Source of the DNA: Shinella sp. SUS2
GTDB taxonomy: Bacteria; Pseudomonadota; Alphaproteobacteria; Rhizobiales; Rhizobiaceae
DNA: 64,000 nt
Assembly (NCBI RefSeq): GCF_001262505.1
Contig: NZ_KQ410723.1
Location: 124,001 to 188,000, forward strand
Direction: 5' to 3'
Each line of letters begins with the position of its first letter. Position 1 is the first letter of the stretch. The notes below the pieces were generated by a model, which ran no database searches, was not told the DNA's origin, and was given only the letters and a program-made list of their open reading frames with translations. Shown here one piece after another: positions 52,212 through 61,065 of the stretch. The position numbers were made by a program, and so were the translations under genes.

Positions 52212-54218
52212 TCAGAACTCCTCCCAGTTCTCCTGTGCGACCGCTGCCGCTGCGCCGCCGCGATTGCCACCGAAGGCGCGGGCGACATTGCCCATCATGC
52301 GGCGGGCGGGCGATTCGACCGGTCGGGTCTCGGCGCGCACGGCCGCCACACGCTGCACGGCATCCCCCGTGCGGAAGCGGGCAACGAGGTCGGCCAGGCT
52401 GTCGGCTTCGCCCTTCAGCTTGTGCGTCGCAGCCGAGGTTTCCTCGACCATTGCGGCATTGTGCTGAGTGACCTGATCCATCTGGTTGATGGCGGTGCTG
52501 ATTTCCTGGAGGCCCGTCGCCTGCTCGCGGGCGGCGGTGGCGATCGCGTGGATGCGGTCGTTGATGGTGACGACGCGGCTTTCGATATCTGAGAGGGCCG
52601 CCCCCGTCTCCTGCACATACTTGACGCCAACGGACACTTCGTCGCCCGACTTGGTGATGAGGCCCTTGATGTCCTTGGCGGCGCTGGCGGCACGTTGGGC
52701 AAGCTCGCGCACTTCCTGCGCGACGACGGCGAAGCCCTTGCCCGCCTCGCCGGCACGCGCAGCTTCGACGCCGGCATTCAGCGCGAGAAGGTTGGTCTGG
52801 AAGGCGATCTCGTCGATGACGGAAATGATCTGGCTGATCTCGTTCGAGGCCTGCTCGATGCGGCTCATCGCGCCGATGGCATTGCGCACGATATCGCCCG
52901 ACTGCTTGGCGCTCTGCGTCGCCTCGCCAACCATCGATGTCGCCTCGTTCGCCCGTTCCGTCGAATTCTTGACGGCAGCAGTGATCTCTTCGAGGGCAGC
53001 GGAGGTTTCCTCGAGCGCGGCGGCCTGCTGCTCGGTGCGCTTGGAAAGATCGTCGGAAGCCGTGCGCAGCTCGCCGGAATTGGCGTTGATCGCATCCGTC
53101 GAGGCACGCACCTCGCGCATGGTGCGCTGCAGGGTGGCCAGCGTGGCGTTGACGTTCTGCTGCAACTCGGCAAAGGCGCCGCGGAAGGAACCGTCCATGG
53201 TCTGCGTCAGGTCACCCTCGGCAAGCGCGCCGATGACGCGGCGGGTTTCGGCAATCCCCTCCTCCACGCCGGCGACCAGCTCGTTGACGCTGCGGGCAAA
53301 GCGGTTGAGGTCGTCGTTCTGGTAGTCCTTGCTGATGCGCGAGGAGAAATCGCCCGCCGCTGCGGCATGCACGACGGTGGCGATCGAGGACTGCAGGTCG
53401 GCGCTCTTCTCGCGCAGGATCTCTTCCTGGGCGTTGAGATCGCGCACGGTGATGGCGTTCTGGCGGAAGATGGCGACGGCTGCGGCCATTTCGCCGATCT
53501 CGTCCTTGCGGCCGGCATAGGGCACTTCCGTGTCGAGATCGCCGCCGGCAAGGCGGTTCATCGTCTCCGTCACCTTCTGGATCGGACGGCTGAGTTCGTT
53601 GGTCGCGATATAGAAGGCAACACCGCCACCGAGAGCAAGGCCGACGCCGACAGTGCCGAGCACCAGAGTCAGCATGAGAGTTTCAAAGGCAGCGATCTCA
53701 GCCTTGATGGCGGTGAGGTTCTCGTTGTCCGTCTGGACGACGGCGTCGATCTCCTTCTGGAAGGCCTTGCGGTTCGCACGGTTGAGCTCGTTGTTGCCCT
53801 GTTCGTTGGCCGCGACGATCGAGACCGTTGTGCCGAGGCTCGCCGTTTCCATGCGGAAGGTGCGGAATTCGGCTGCACGCGCCACGACGGCGTCAAAGGC
53901 GGCCTTCTGCGTCTCCGGCACGATCGGGCGCCATTCGTTCAGCGTCTTGTCGATGCCGTCGAGTTCCTTGGCGATGCCTTCGGCAAATTTCTTGGCGCCG
54001 TCGGTGTCCTTGGAGGCATAGATGCCGCGAGCTTCCATGACGACGGCAGTGACCTGCCGGTTCAGGTGCTCGCCGAGGAAGGCGCGGTCTGCGGCATTCT
54101 CGTATTCATGGAGCTTGTTGCTGTATTCCGAGACCACATGGACGGCAATGCCGCCGATGAGGACGGAGATGAGGCCCATCAAGCCCACAATGAGATAGAT
54201 CTTGCCGCGTATCTTCAC
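52212..54218 (-). CDS. methyl-accepting chemotaxis protein
   Basis: A 668-residue receptor with helix 1 at ~5-27, a helical periplasmic ligand domain (~30-185), helix 2 at ~195-218 and two HAMP-type modules (~218-400). The signalling domain has the invariant hairpin tip SVIDEIAFQTNLLALNAGVE, AARAGEAGKGFAVVAQEVR and methylation helices (TEQQAAALEETSAALEEI). It ends in NWEEF, close to the NWETF-type pentapeptide that tethers CheR/CheB. GTG 54218 (VKIRGKIYLIVG) has GGAG 8 bp upstream and gives the standard short N-terminal tail. The ligand is unknown. An inverted repeat GGTGGGT/ACCCACC lies at 54237-54264 upstream. Confidence 0.93.
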   Translation of the reverse strand: MKIRGKIYLIVGLMGLISVLIGGIAVHVVSEYSNKLHEYENAADRAFLGEHLNRQVTAVVMEARGIYASKDTDGAKKFAEGIAKELDGIDKTLNEWRPIVPETQKAAFDAVVARAAEFRTFRMETASLGTTVSIVAANEQGNNELNRANRKAFQKEIDAVVQTDNENLTAIKAEIAAFETLMLTLVLGTVGVGLALGGGVAFYIATNELSRPIQKVTETMNRLAGGDLDTEVPYAGRKDEIGEMAAAVAIFRQNAITVRDLNAQEEILREKSADLQSSIATVVHAAAAGDFSSRISKDYQNDDLNRFARSVNELVAGVEEGIAETRRVIGALAEGDLTQTMDGSFRGAFAELQQNVNATLATLQRTMREVRASTDAINANSGELRTASDDLSKRTEQQAAALEETSAALEEITAAVKNSTERANEATSMVGEATQSAKQSGDIVRNAIGAMSRIEQASNEISQIISVIDEIAFQTNLLALNAGVEAARAGEAGKGFAVVAQEVRELAQRAASAAKDIKGLITKSGDEVSVGVKYVQETGAALSDIESRVVTINDRIHAIATAAREQATGLQEISTAINQMDQVTQHNAAMVEETSAATHKLKGEADSLADLVARFRTGDAVQRVAAVRAETRPVESPARRMMGNVARAFGGNRGGAAAAVAQENWEEF

Positions 54219-54499
54219 GTTCGCACTCCAAAGAACGGTGGGTGGCAAGAGGGCACGACCCACCTCACCTTCGCGAAGGACGGTAAACGCTAAAGGTTAA
54301 TTAGACTTTGATACAACCGCCCAAATATTGAGCGTATTCACAACCGCTAATGCATTGATGCAAGAGAGGAAACCGGGAAATCCGGGGGGAATTACCTCAC
54401 GTAACGTGACAAAAACATGACAAAGCACAATTTACATGCAACTTTTGAGTGCTATTCCGTTAACGATTGTGACAGCCGCGCGCACCAGCGACTGCGCAA

Positions 54500-54529
54500 T
54501 TGACTTTCGACCGTTTTTGCCCCTATAAG
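54500..54529 (+). promoter_or_regulatory. promoter for rpmH-rnpA-yidC
   Basis: TTGACT (54500-54505), 18-bp spacer, TATAAG (54524-54529), giving a leader of about 105 nt before rpmH. The 422-bp gap 54219-54640 otherwise holds only A/T-richer DNA with the divergent receptor promoter zone. Confidence 0.65.
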
Positions 54530-54640
54530 CCGCGCACGTCCGGAAAGCATGGCTTCCCGCGAGGGCAATCCTATGCCGGACTTCAACGCTCCTTGCGTAA
54601 CGCAAACCCAAGAAGGGCCGCACACCGCGGTATTAAATAA

Positions 54641-54778
54641 ATGTCGAAGCGTACCTACCAACCCTCCAAGCTTGTTCGCAAGCGTCGTCACGGTTTCCGC
54701 GCCCGCATGGCAACGAAGGGCGGCCGCAAGGTCCTGTCCGCACGTCGCGCCCGCGGCCGCGCACGTCTCTCGGCCTAA
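54641..54778 (+). CDS. rpmH: 50S ribosomal protein L34
   Basis: A 45-residue, very basic protein reading [19 protein letters not shown], then [11 protein letters not shown] and [15 protein letters not shown]. It is the standard L34 with one extra Ser after Met. It is a structural protein of the large ribosomal subunit, assembling early with 23S rRNA. It is short and easily missed. Followed after 33 bp by rnpA, the near-universal bacterial order, so probably one transcript from the promoter at 54500. Confidence 0.97.
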   Translation: MSKRTYQPSKLVRKRRHGFRARMATKGGRKVLSARRARGRARLSA

Positions 54779-54811
54779 GGCCGTGCCTGCCCGAACAGAG
54801 GCGACGGGCAT

Positions 54812-55204
54812 ATGACGAAAACTGTTGAGAAATCTGCTGTCGGGCGGCTGAAAAGCCGTCCGCAGTTTCTTTTTGTGCGCGAGGGCGAGAAACGCAAGGG
54901 ACCACTGTTCCTTCTCGAAGTGCGCGACCGGCAGATGCCGGACGAAGCGCCCCGCGTCGGCTTCACCGTCACCAAGAAGCACGGCAACGCCGTGGAACGC
55001 AATCGCATGCGCCGGCGCCTGAAAGAGGCGGTGCGGCTATCGGCCGGGTTTGCAATGGAGCCCGGACACGACTATGTGGTTGTCGCCAGACGGGACGTGT
55101 TGAGCGCACCCTTCAAAACCCTTGAAGCCCGTCTGAACGACAGGATCGCGACGGTCAAGAAACAGAAGCAGCAGCAGCGCCCTGCTGCTCCCGGGAAAGA
55201 GTGA
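54812..55204 (+). CDS. rnpA: ribonuclease P protein component
   Basis: This 130-residue basic protein carries the RnpA features: [21 protein letters not shown] near residue 16, [28 protein letters not shown] (the RNR motif, ~48-75) and [16 protein letters not shown] near 86. It binds the P RNA and tRNA 5' leader to help remove tRNA leaders. Its stop overlaps the yidC start (TGATG), so translation is coupled. A Gln/Lys-rich C-terminal tail is present. Confidence 0.96.
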   Translation: MTKTVEKSAVGRLKSRPQFLFVREGEKRKGPLFLLEVRDRQMPDEAPRVGFTVTKKHGNAVERNRMRRRLKEAVRLSAGFAMEPGHDYVVVARRDVLSAPFKTLEARLNDRIATVKKQKQQQRPAAPGKE

Positions 55205-56997
55205 TGGAAAAAAACCGCAATTACTTCGTGGCGATCGCGCTGTCCGTGCTGATCCTCGTTGCCTGGCAGTTCCTTTATGTGAACCCCAAGCTGGAGAAGG
55301 ACCGCGCCGCGCTCGAGGCGCAGCAGGCCGCCCAGAGCCAGCAGACCACCACCTCCGGCGGCACGACGACCGCGACCGGCACAAGCGGCACGCTGCCCGG
55401 CGGCACGGCAGCCACCACCGCGACCGAGACGCGCGAGACGGCACTGGCCCGATCCGCCCGCGTCGTGATCGACACGCCCTCGCTTTCCGGCTCCATCAGC
55501 CTGACGGGCGCCCGCTTCGACGACCTGAAGCTGAAGGATTTCCACGAGACCGTCGACAAGACGAGCCCGATCATCACGCTGCTCAGCCCCGCCGAGACCG
55601 AACACGGCTACTTTGCCGAGATCGGCTATGTCGGCAGCGAGGCGACCGGCCAGGTCCCCGGCCCGCAGACCGTCTGGACGCAGGACGGCACCGGCAAGCT
55701 GACGCAGACCACCCCGGTCAAGCTCACCTATACCAACGACAAGAACGTCACCTTCACCCGCACCATCTCGGTCGATGAACACTACATGTTCACGATCTCG
55801 GACAGCATCGAGAACCGGACGGATGCGGCAATCGCGCTTTCGCCCTACGGCCGCTCGACGCGCTTCTTCAAGCCGACGGACCCGTCCGTTTACGTGCTGC
55901 ACGAAGGCTTTATCGGCGTGCTTGGCGAACTCGGCCTGCATGAGGTGAAGTACACCGAGACCGAGGACGACACGACCGTTTCGCCCGGCAAGGCGACCGG
56001 CGGCTGGCTCGGCATCACGGACAAGTACTGGGCGACCGCGCTCGTGCCGCCGCAGACGACGCCCTACGAGACGCGCTTCTCCTATTTCAAGGACGGCCGT
56101 CCGCGCTACCAGGCGGATTATCGCCAGGACGACATCTCGATTGCGCCGGGCCAGTCCGTCGAAGTCAAGAACCTGTTCTTCGGCGGCGCCAAGGAAGTGC
56201 CGATCATCGACCAGTACGAGACGTCCTACTCCATTCCGCAATTCGACCTGATGATCGACTGGGGCTGGTTCTGGTTCTTCACCAAGCCGATGTTCCAGCT
56301 GATGGACTTCTTCTTCCGCTACTTCGGCAATTTCGGCATCGCGATCCTCATCACGACGATCGTCGTCAAGGGCCTGTTCTTCCCACTCGCCAACAAGCAG
56401 TACGCCTCCATGGCGAACATGAAGAAGATGCAGCCGAAGATGGAGGAACTGAAGGCCAAGCACGGCGATGACCGCATGGCGCTGCAGCAGGCGATGATGC
56501 AGCTCTACAAGGAGGAGAAGATCAATCCGCTCGCGGGTTGCTGGCCGATCCTCCTGCAGATCCCGGTGTTCTTTGCGCTTTACAAGGTGATCTACGTCAC
56601 CATCGAAATGCGCCATGCACCGTTCTTCGGCTGGATCCAGGATCTTTCCGCGCCGGATCCGACGTCGCTGTTCAACCTGTTCGGCCTTCTGCCCTACGAC
56701 GTGCCGCACTTCCTGATGATCGGCGTCTGGCCCATCATCATGGGCATCACGATGTTCCTGCAGATGCGCATGAACCCGACGCCGCCCGACCCGACCCAGG
56801 CGATGATCTTCACCTGGATGCCGCTGATCTTCACTTTCATGCTGGCAACCTTCCCGGCCGGCCTCGTCATCTACTGGGCCTGGAACAACACGCTTTCGAT
56901 CATCCAGCAGGCGATCATCATGAAGCGCCAGGGCGTGAAGATCGAGCTCTTCGACAATCTCAAGGGATTGTTCGGAAAGAAGGCCGGATCGTCCTGA
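55204..56997 (+). CDS. yidC: membrane protein insertase YidC
   Basis: A 597-residue inner-membrane insertase. An N-terminal helix (~5-23) is followed by a large periplasmic beta-sandwich (~60-345; SGSISLTGARFDDLKLKDF) and the conserved insertase core of five helices (~350-590). The core shows NFGIAILITTIVVKGLFFPLANKQYASMANMKKMQPKM (given here in two overlapping blocks: NFGIAILITTIV, KQYASMANMKKMQP), the GCWPILLQIPVFFALYKV groove helix with its Arg-containing partner, and the last hairpin MPLIFTFMLATFPAGLVIYW. It inserts and folds membrane proteins with or without Sec. ATG 55204 overlaps the rnpA stop. A terminator follows. Confidence 0.97.
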   Translation: MEKNRNYFVAIALSVLILVAWQFLYVNPKLEKDRAALEAQQAAQSQQTTTSGGTTTATGTSGTLPGGTAATTATETRETALARSARVVIDTPSLSGSISLTGARFDDLKLKDFHETVDKTSPIITLLSPAETEHGYFAEIGYVGSEATGQVPGPQTVWTQDGTGKLTQTTPVKLTYTNDKNVTFTRTISVDEHYMFTISDSIENRTDAAIALSPYGRSTRFFKPTDPSVYVLHEGFIGVLGELGLHEVKYTETEDDTTVSPGKATGGWLGITDKYWATALVPPQTTPYETRFSYFKDGRPRYQADYRQDDISIAPGQSVEVKNLFFGGAKEVPIIDQYETSYSIPQFDLMIDWGWFWFFTKPMFQLMDFFFRYFGNFGIAILITTIVVKGLFFPLANKQYASMANMKKMQPKMEELKAKHGDDRMALQQAMMQLYKEEKINPLAGCWPILLQIPVFFALYKVIYVTIEMRHAPFFGWIQDLSAPDPTSLFNLFGLLPYDVPHFLMIGVWPIIMGITMFLQMRMNPTPPDPTQAMIFTWMPLIFTFMLATFPAGLVIYWAWNNTLSIIQQAIIMKRQGVKIELFDNLKGLFGKKAGSS

Positions 56998-57021
56998 CGG
57001 CCGAACAACGGAACTCCAGGA

Positions 57022-57052
57022 AACCCCGGCCCTCGCGCCGGGGTTTTCTTTT
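57022..57052 (+). terminator. terminator after yidC
   Basis: AACCCCGGC (57022-57030) and GCCGGGGTT (57037-57045), loop CCTCGC, followed by a T-rich tail to 57052. It closes the rpmH-rnpA-yidC unit. Confidence 0.9.
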
Positions 57053-57219
57053 GCCGTTTTTTCTGCAAGGCCCGCTTGCGACATCGCCCCGTCGCTGGCA
57101 TGGAAGCGGTGCGGGCGGATCCCTGTCATGCTCGCGACGATCCCTTTGTCCCGACACCGTTCCGAACGCAGAACCGCTTTCCGCCCTTTTGCCGGACTTG
57201 TCCTTGCGAGCGCATCATC

Positions 57220-58131
57220 ATGTCTGCCTCCACGCTTCCGGTCACTCCCACGCTTCCGGACAGAAGGGGGCAAGGCTATGGCGCCGCCCTCGTGCTCGGC
57301 TCGGCCGTCGTCTGGAGCTTCGGCGGCACACTGGCGCGCTTTCTCACCATTGAGGACGGCTGGACTGTCGTCTTCTGGCGCTCACTCTTTGCCGCCCTCT
57401 TCCTGCTCAGTTTCATGCTGCTGCGGGACGGCCCACGCGGCACCGTGCAACTGTTCCGGGGCATGGGCCTTGCCGGCATCGCGGTCGGCCTCTGCTTTGC
57501 CACCGCCTCCACGTCCTTCATCCTCGCGCTGGCCTATACAACCGTCGCCAATGTCGTGCTGATCCAGGCCGGCGTGCCGCTGATCGCGGCGCTGATGGCC
57601 TGGCTGCTATTTCGCGAGAGGATCGCGGTCCACACCTGGGTCGCCATCGCGGCGGTGATCGGCGGCGTTGCCATCATGGTCTCAGAATCGCTCGGCGGCA
57701 GCGTTTCCATGATGGGCGATGCGCTCGCCTTGCTGATCGCCTTCGCCTTCGCCACCGCAACGATCATCACCCGGCGCTTTGCCCATGTGCGCATGACGCC
57801 CGCCGTCTTCTTCGGCACGCTCGTCGCCTGCGCGGTGGCGGCAAGCCAGGCTTCCGGCTTTGCCGTGAGCGGCCAGGAACTCGCCGTTCTCATCGTTTTT
57901 GGCGCGCTCAATTTCGGCCTCGGCCTTGCGCTCTTCGTCACCGGCGCCCGCCTGGTTCCCTCGGCGCTCGCCGCCCTGCTCGGCACGGCCGAGACGGTGC
58001 TGGCGCCGCTCTGGGTGGCGATCATCCACGGAGAAGTGCCCGGTGCGCGCACGATCGTCGGCGGCATCATCGTGCTGGCGGCACTCCTGTGTTATCTCGG
58101 CGTCGAACTCTGGCGGCAGCGGCGCGCTTGA
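57220..58131 (+). CDS. EamA/DMT-family transporter
   Basis: This 303-residue protein has about ten hydrophobic helices in two five-helix EamA repeats (first ~20-150, second ~165-298). Typical family segments are [16 protein letters not shown] near residue 25, [28 protein letters not shown] near 110 (given partly: [16 protein letters not shown]) and [16 protein letters not shown] near 252. Drug/metabolite transporters export amino acids, metabolites or drugs; the substrate is unknown. It sits between yidC and engB, separated from yidC by a terminator. ATG 57220 gives the canonical length; the frame is open to 57076. Confidence 0.88.
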   Translation: MSASTLPVTPTLPDRRGQGYGAALVLGSAVVWSFGGTLARFLTIEDGWTVVFWRSLFAALFLLSFMLLRDGPRGTVQLFRGMGLAGIAVGLCFATASTSFILALAYTTVANVVLIQAGVPLIAALMAWLLFRERIAVHTWVAIAAVIGGVAIMVSESLGGSVSMMGDALALLIAFAFATATIITRRFAHVRMTPAVFFGTLVACAVAASQASGFAVSGQELAVLIVFGALNFGLGLALFVTGARLVPSALAALLGTAETVLAPLWVAIIHGEVPGARTIVGGIIVLAALLCYLGVELWRQRRA

Positions 58132-58183
58132 CTTTCATAGCCAAAACCCGGAAGCCGGGGGCCGGACAACAAGGGCACGATTT

Positions 58184-58837
58184 ATGACCGAGACGACGTC
58201 GCAGGACGACAAGCCGCTGTTCGGCAGGCCGTGGATCTTCATCCGCGGCGTGCCGGCGATGAAATTCCTGCCGCCCGAGGGGCCGCCGGAGATCGCTTTC
58301 GCCGGTCGCTCGAATGTCGGCAAGTCCTCGCTGATCAACGCACTGGTCGGCCACAAGGGCTTGGCACGCACATCCAACACGCCCGGCCGAACGCAGGAAC
58401 TCAACTACTTCGTCCCGGATGGCTTTTCCGGCGCGGAGGACGACCTGCCGCCGATGGCGCTCGTCGATATGCCCGGCTACGGCTATGCCCAGGCGCCGAA
58501 GGAACAGGTCGACGCCTGGACCAAGCTCGTTTTCGACTACCTGCGCGGTCGCTCGACGCTGAAGCGCGTCTATGTGCTGATCGACAGCCGCCACGGTATC
58601 AAGAAGAACGACGAGGAGGTGTTCGCCCTGCTCGACAAGGCGGCCGTCTCCTACCAGATCGTGCTGACCAAGACCGACAAGATCAAGGATGCCGGCGTGC
58701 CGCGCCTCGTTGAAGAAACGCTGCAGAAGATCGCCAAGCGTCCGGCCGCCTATCCGGAGGTGCTGGCCACCTCCTCGGAAAAGGGTCGAGGGCTGGACGA
58801 ATTGCGCAGCGCCATCATCACGGCCATCACGCGATAA
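58184..58837 (+). CDS. engB: ribosome-biogenesis GTPase EngB/YihA
   Basis: A 217-residue GTPase. G1 is in [19 protein letters not shown] near residue 36, G2 in [16 protein letters not shown] near 62, G3 DMPGYG near 94, G4 TKTDK near 163 and G5 ATSSEKGRG near 195. It assists large-subunit assembly. ATG 58184 lies 52 bp after the transporter. A short hairpin (GCCGCCGG/CCGGCGGC, 58842-58862) follows the stop but without a T tract. Confidence 0.95.
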   Translation: MTETTSQDDKPLFGRPWIFIRGVPAMKFLPPEGPPEIAFAGRSNVGKSSLINALVGHKGLARTSNTPGRTQELNYFVPDGFSGAEDDLPPMALVDMPGYGYAQAPKEQVDAWTKLVFDYLRGRSTLKRVYVLIDSRHGIKKNDEEVFALLDKAAVSYQIVLTKTDKIKDAGVPRLVEETLQKIAKRPAAYPEVLATSSEKGRGLDELRSAIITAITR

Positions 58838-58918
58838 AAGAGCCGCCGGCAGAACCGGCGGCCCAGGGCTGACGAAGGCTGATCCGAGCCGAAAGAACGC
58901 GGGCCCGGATTTTCGAGG

Positions 58919-59476
58919 TCAGGCCTTCGGCAGCAGAACCTTGTCGATGACGTGGATGACGCCGTTCGACTGCTTGACGTCGGCGATGGTCACGGACGCC
59001 GTGCCGCCTGTCTCATCCGTCAACGTGATCTTGTCGCCGTCCATCTTGGCGGAAAGCATGCAACCGCCGACGGTCTTCACGGGGTGATTGCCGCCATCAT
59101 CGGCGATCATCTTGCCGATTGCTTCCGACAGCGCATTTGCCGCCACCACATGGCAGGTCAACACCTTGACCAGCTGATCCTTGTTTTCCGGCTTCAGCAG
59201 CGTGTCGACCGTACCGGCCGGCAACGCCGCGAAGGCCTCGTTGGTCGGCGCGAAGACGGTGAAGGGGCCGGCACCCGACAGTGTCTCGACGAGCCCGGCG
59301 GCTTTCACGGCAGCCACCAGCGTCGTATGGTCCTTCGAATTGACCGCGTTTTCGACGATGGTCTTGTTGTCGTACATCGGCGCGCCGCCAACCATCGGGT
59401 TTTCCGCGCGAGCCGCAAAGGCACCAAGCGCGAAAACCGTGACGAGGGCAGCGGTGCGAAGCGTGAAACGGGTCAT
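58919..59476 (-). CDS. secreted fasciclin-domain protein
   Basis: This 185-residue protein has a signal peptide (MTRFTLRTAALVTVFALGAFAARA|EN, cleavage near 24) and one fasciclin (FAS1) domain (~45-183). The domain has the H1 motif GPFTVFAPTNEAFAALPAGT near 90, LTCHVVAANALSEAIG near 127 and the H2 motif NGVIHVIDKVLLP at the end. FAS1 domains mediate adhesion. It lies downstream of the anti-sigma/sigma pair on the same strand, separated by a terminator, so it probably has its own promoter. The pairing recalls mycobacterial SigK-controlled MPT70/MPT83. Confidence 0.92.
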   Translation of the reverse strand: MTRFTLRTAALVTVFALGAFAARAENPMVGGAPMYDNKTIVENAVNSKDHTTLVAAVKAAGLVETLSGAGPFTVFAPTNEAFAALPAGTVDTLLKPENKDQLVKVLTCHVVAANALSEAIGKMIADDGGNHPVKTVGGCMLSAKMDGDKITLTDETGGTASVTIADVKQSNGVIHVIDKVLLPKA

Positions 59477-59620
59477 GGATAGGGTCCTTTTTTCCGGCCC
59501 CGCGGCATGCGGGTCCTCCCGGTTGTGATGCCCGAGGGGCGATCACTGGGAGCAACGGGCGCCTTGAAAAAAGAGTTTCAGGACAGGCGAACTTTCTTAC
59601 AAACCATTGTCCGGAAAACG

Positions 59621-59643
59621 AAAAAGCCGCGAAACGCGCGGCC
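59621..59643 (-). terminator. terminator after the anti-sigma gene
   Basis: GCCGCG (59626-59631) and CGCGGC (59637-59642) with loop AAACG; on the minus strand TTTTT follows (A tract 59621-59625). Confidence 0.8.
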
Positions 59644-59664
59644 CTCTTCGTTTTCTTCGTTCCA

Positions 59665-60411
59665 TCAATCGAAGCGGGCTGCACCTGATGCGATGACCGG
59701 ACCAGTCACGCTACCGCTCATCGATCCGCCAAAGGGCTCGACGCTGACGGCAAGGACCGAACCCTGTACGATGCGGCTACGCATGACCGCCGGCACAGCC
59801 AGCTCACCTTCGCCGGTTTGCGGCAGGACGCCAAGCGAGACCGGCGATTTTCCGTCCTCAACGAGCCAAAGCTCCAGCGATTTTTCCTTTTCCTTTCCGG
59901 CTGCGACGGGCGTGACGCGCAACGCACCGTTCGCCTCGTCGTAGCGCGCAACGAGATTGATCGCAGCTCCCTCGCCGGCAAGATCAGCGACCAGCCGGCC
60001 GCCGCTCTGCGGGCGGGGCGCCAGAAGCGTGCTCATCGAGAAGGCAAGCCCGGCAGCAACGGCAAGCGAGGCGAGTGCAAGCGAACGCCAGAGGGCCAGC
60101 GAATTCCAGAAGCCGCCGGAGACCTTGCCGGAAAAGGCGGCGTCCGGCGGTGAGGTGCCAAGGATGCGCTGCTCGATGGCGGAGAAGGTGCGGGGCGGTG
60201 GTTGCAGCACCTCGTAATCGTCATTGAAGGTGGAGAGGTTTTCTTCCCAACGGTTCACCATGGCGGCGAACTGGCGATCCTCGGCAAGCCGCTCCTCCAC
60301 CTTGCGGCGGTCTTCGGCGGAAAGCACCCCGAGCACGTATTCGCCCGCGATCACCTCGTCGCGGCGGGGGTCTCTCATGTCTTTGTCGGGCGCCGTCATC
60401 GGCTCATGCAC
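59665..60411 (-). CDS. RskA-like anti-sigma factor
   Basis: A 248-residue single-pass membrane protein. The cytoplasmic N-terminal anti-sigma part (~10-95) has RRDEVIAGEYVLGVLSAEDRRKVEERL and FAAMVNRWEENL. One transmembrane helix lies near 108-130 (LALASLAVAAGLAFSMSTLLA). The periplasmic RskA-C domain (~135-248) has EKSLELWLVEDGKSPVSLGV and VSVEPFGGSMSG. It should hold the ECF sigma factor inactive until a signal or proteolysis releases it. Its start overlaps the sigma gene by 16 bp (ATG 60411, after GAGAG; ATG 60399 also possible), indicating translational coupling. Confidence 0.88.
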   Translation of the reverse strand: MHEPMTAPDKDMRDPRRDEVIAGEYVLGVLSAEDRRKVEERLAEDRQFAAMVNRWEENLSTFNDDYEVLQPPPRTFSAIEQRILGTSPPDAAFSGKVSGGFWNSLALWRSLALASLAVAAGLAFSMSTLLAPRPQSGGRLVADLAGEGAAINLVARYDEANGALRVTPVAAGKEKEKSLELWLVEDGKSPVSLGVLPQTGEGELAVPAVMRSRIVQGSVLAVSVEPFGGSMSGSVTGPVIASGAARFD

Positions 60412-60935
60412 TCTCTCAGTTTCAGAAGGCTTCGGCGAAGCCAGGTTCTCATCGTGTTCAGTGGCACATTGTGGATTTCGGCAAGCTCTTCATAGCTCAG
60501 ACCCTCTATATAGGCACGCCGGACGGCCGATGCCCGTCCGGGCTCCAGCTCCGCCATGCATGTATCGATCCGACGGCCCTCCGACTGCAACACGACGGCC
60601 TCCTCCGGCGTCATGAGCGGGTCGGCAATATCATAGGCCTCATCGATGTCCGTTGCCACCGGTCTTCGCGCACGAATGACGTCAATGGCGTGGTTGCGTG
60701 CGATCGCGGCGAGCCAGGCCATCGGGTGCACATTGCCGGCCACGTAGCGATCGGCACGCTGCCAGATCTTGACATAGACCTCCTGCAACGCCTCCTCCGC
60801 TTCGCTCCTGTCGCGCAGGATACGGAGGCAGATGGCAAAAAGTTTCGGGGCACTCGCCTCGTAGAGCACGGCGAAGGCCTTGCGGTCCTTCAGTGAAACG
60901 CGGCCGATGAGGTAGGAGATGTCATTGCCGGTCAC
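60396..60935 (-). CDS. ECF-type sigma-70 factor
   Basis: This 179-residue sigma factor has region 2 at ~15-85 (KDRKAFAVLYEASAPKLFAI, EAEEALQEVYVKIWQRAD, PMAWLAAIARNHAIDVIRAR) and region 4 at ~120-175 (SYEELAEIHNVPLNTMRTWLRRSLLKLREC). It lacks regions 1 and 3, as expected for ECF factors. The partner anti-sigma factor overlaps its end. The start is GTG 60935 with GGGAG upstream. A candidate ECF promoter (GGAAT-N18-CGTAT) lies about 50 bp upstream, so autoregulation is likely. The SigK-like subgroup is inferred from the RskA partner. Confidence 0.92.
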   Translation of the reverse strand: MTGNDISYLIGRVSLKDRKAFAVLYEASAPKLFAICLRILRDRSEAEEALQEVYVKIWQRADRYVAGNVHPMAWLAAIARNHAIDVIRARRPVATDIDEAYDIADPLMTPEEAVVLQSEGRRIDTCMAELEPGRASAVRRAYIEGLSYEELAEIHNVPLNTMRTWLRRSLLKLRECMSR

Positions 60936-60984
60936 GCGCCGCTCCCTGCCTGTCGCGCCGCAACCCTAGTCTTTTTCCCCGACC

Positions 60985-61012
60985 ATACGCAATCTCGTAT
61001 CCAAATCATTCC
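60985..61012 (-). promoter_or_regulatory. candidate ECF-type promoter of the sigma gene
   Basis: On the minus strand GGAAT (61008-61012) and CGTAT (60985-60989) are separated by 18 bp. GGAA-type -35 and CGT-type -10 elements are usual for ECF sigma factors. I could not find the same pair before the fasciclin gene. Confidence 0.45.
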
Positions 61013-61065
61013 ATCGTCACGAAACATGCGTTAAACAGGCGCCCACCCGTTCCCAAGAGGCCGCC

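Noticed and set aside
54219..54640. Replication origin near rpmH-rnpA
   Set aside because: In rhizobia oriC is not next to rpmH, and no DnaA-box cluster or dnaA gene is visible.
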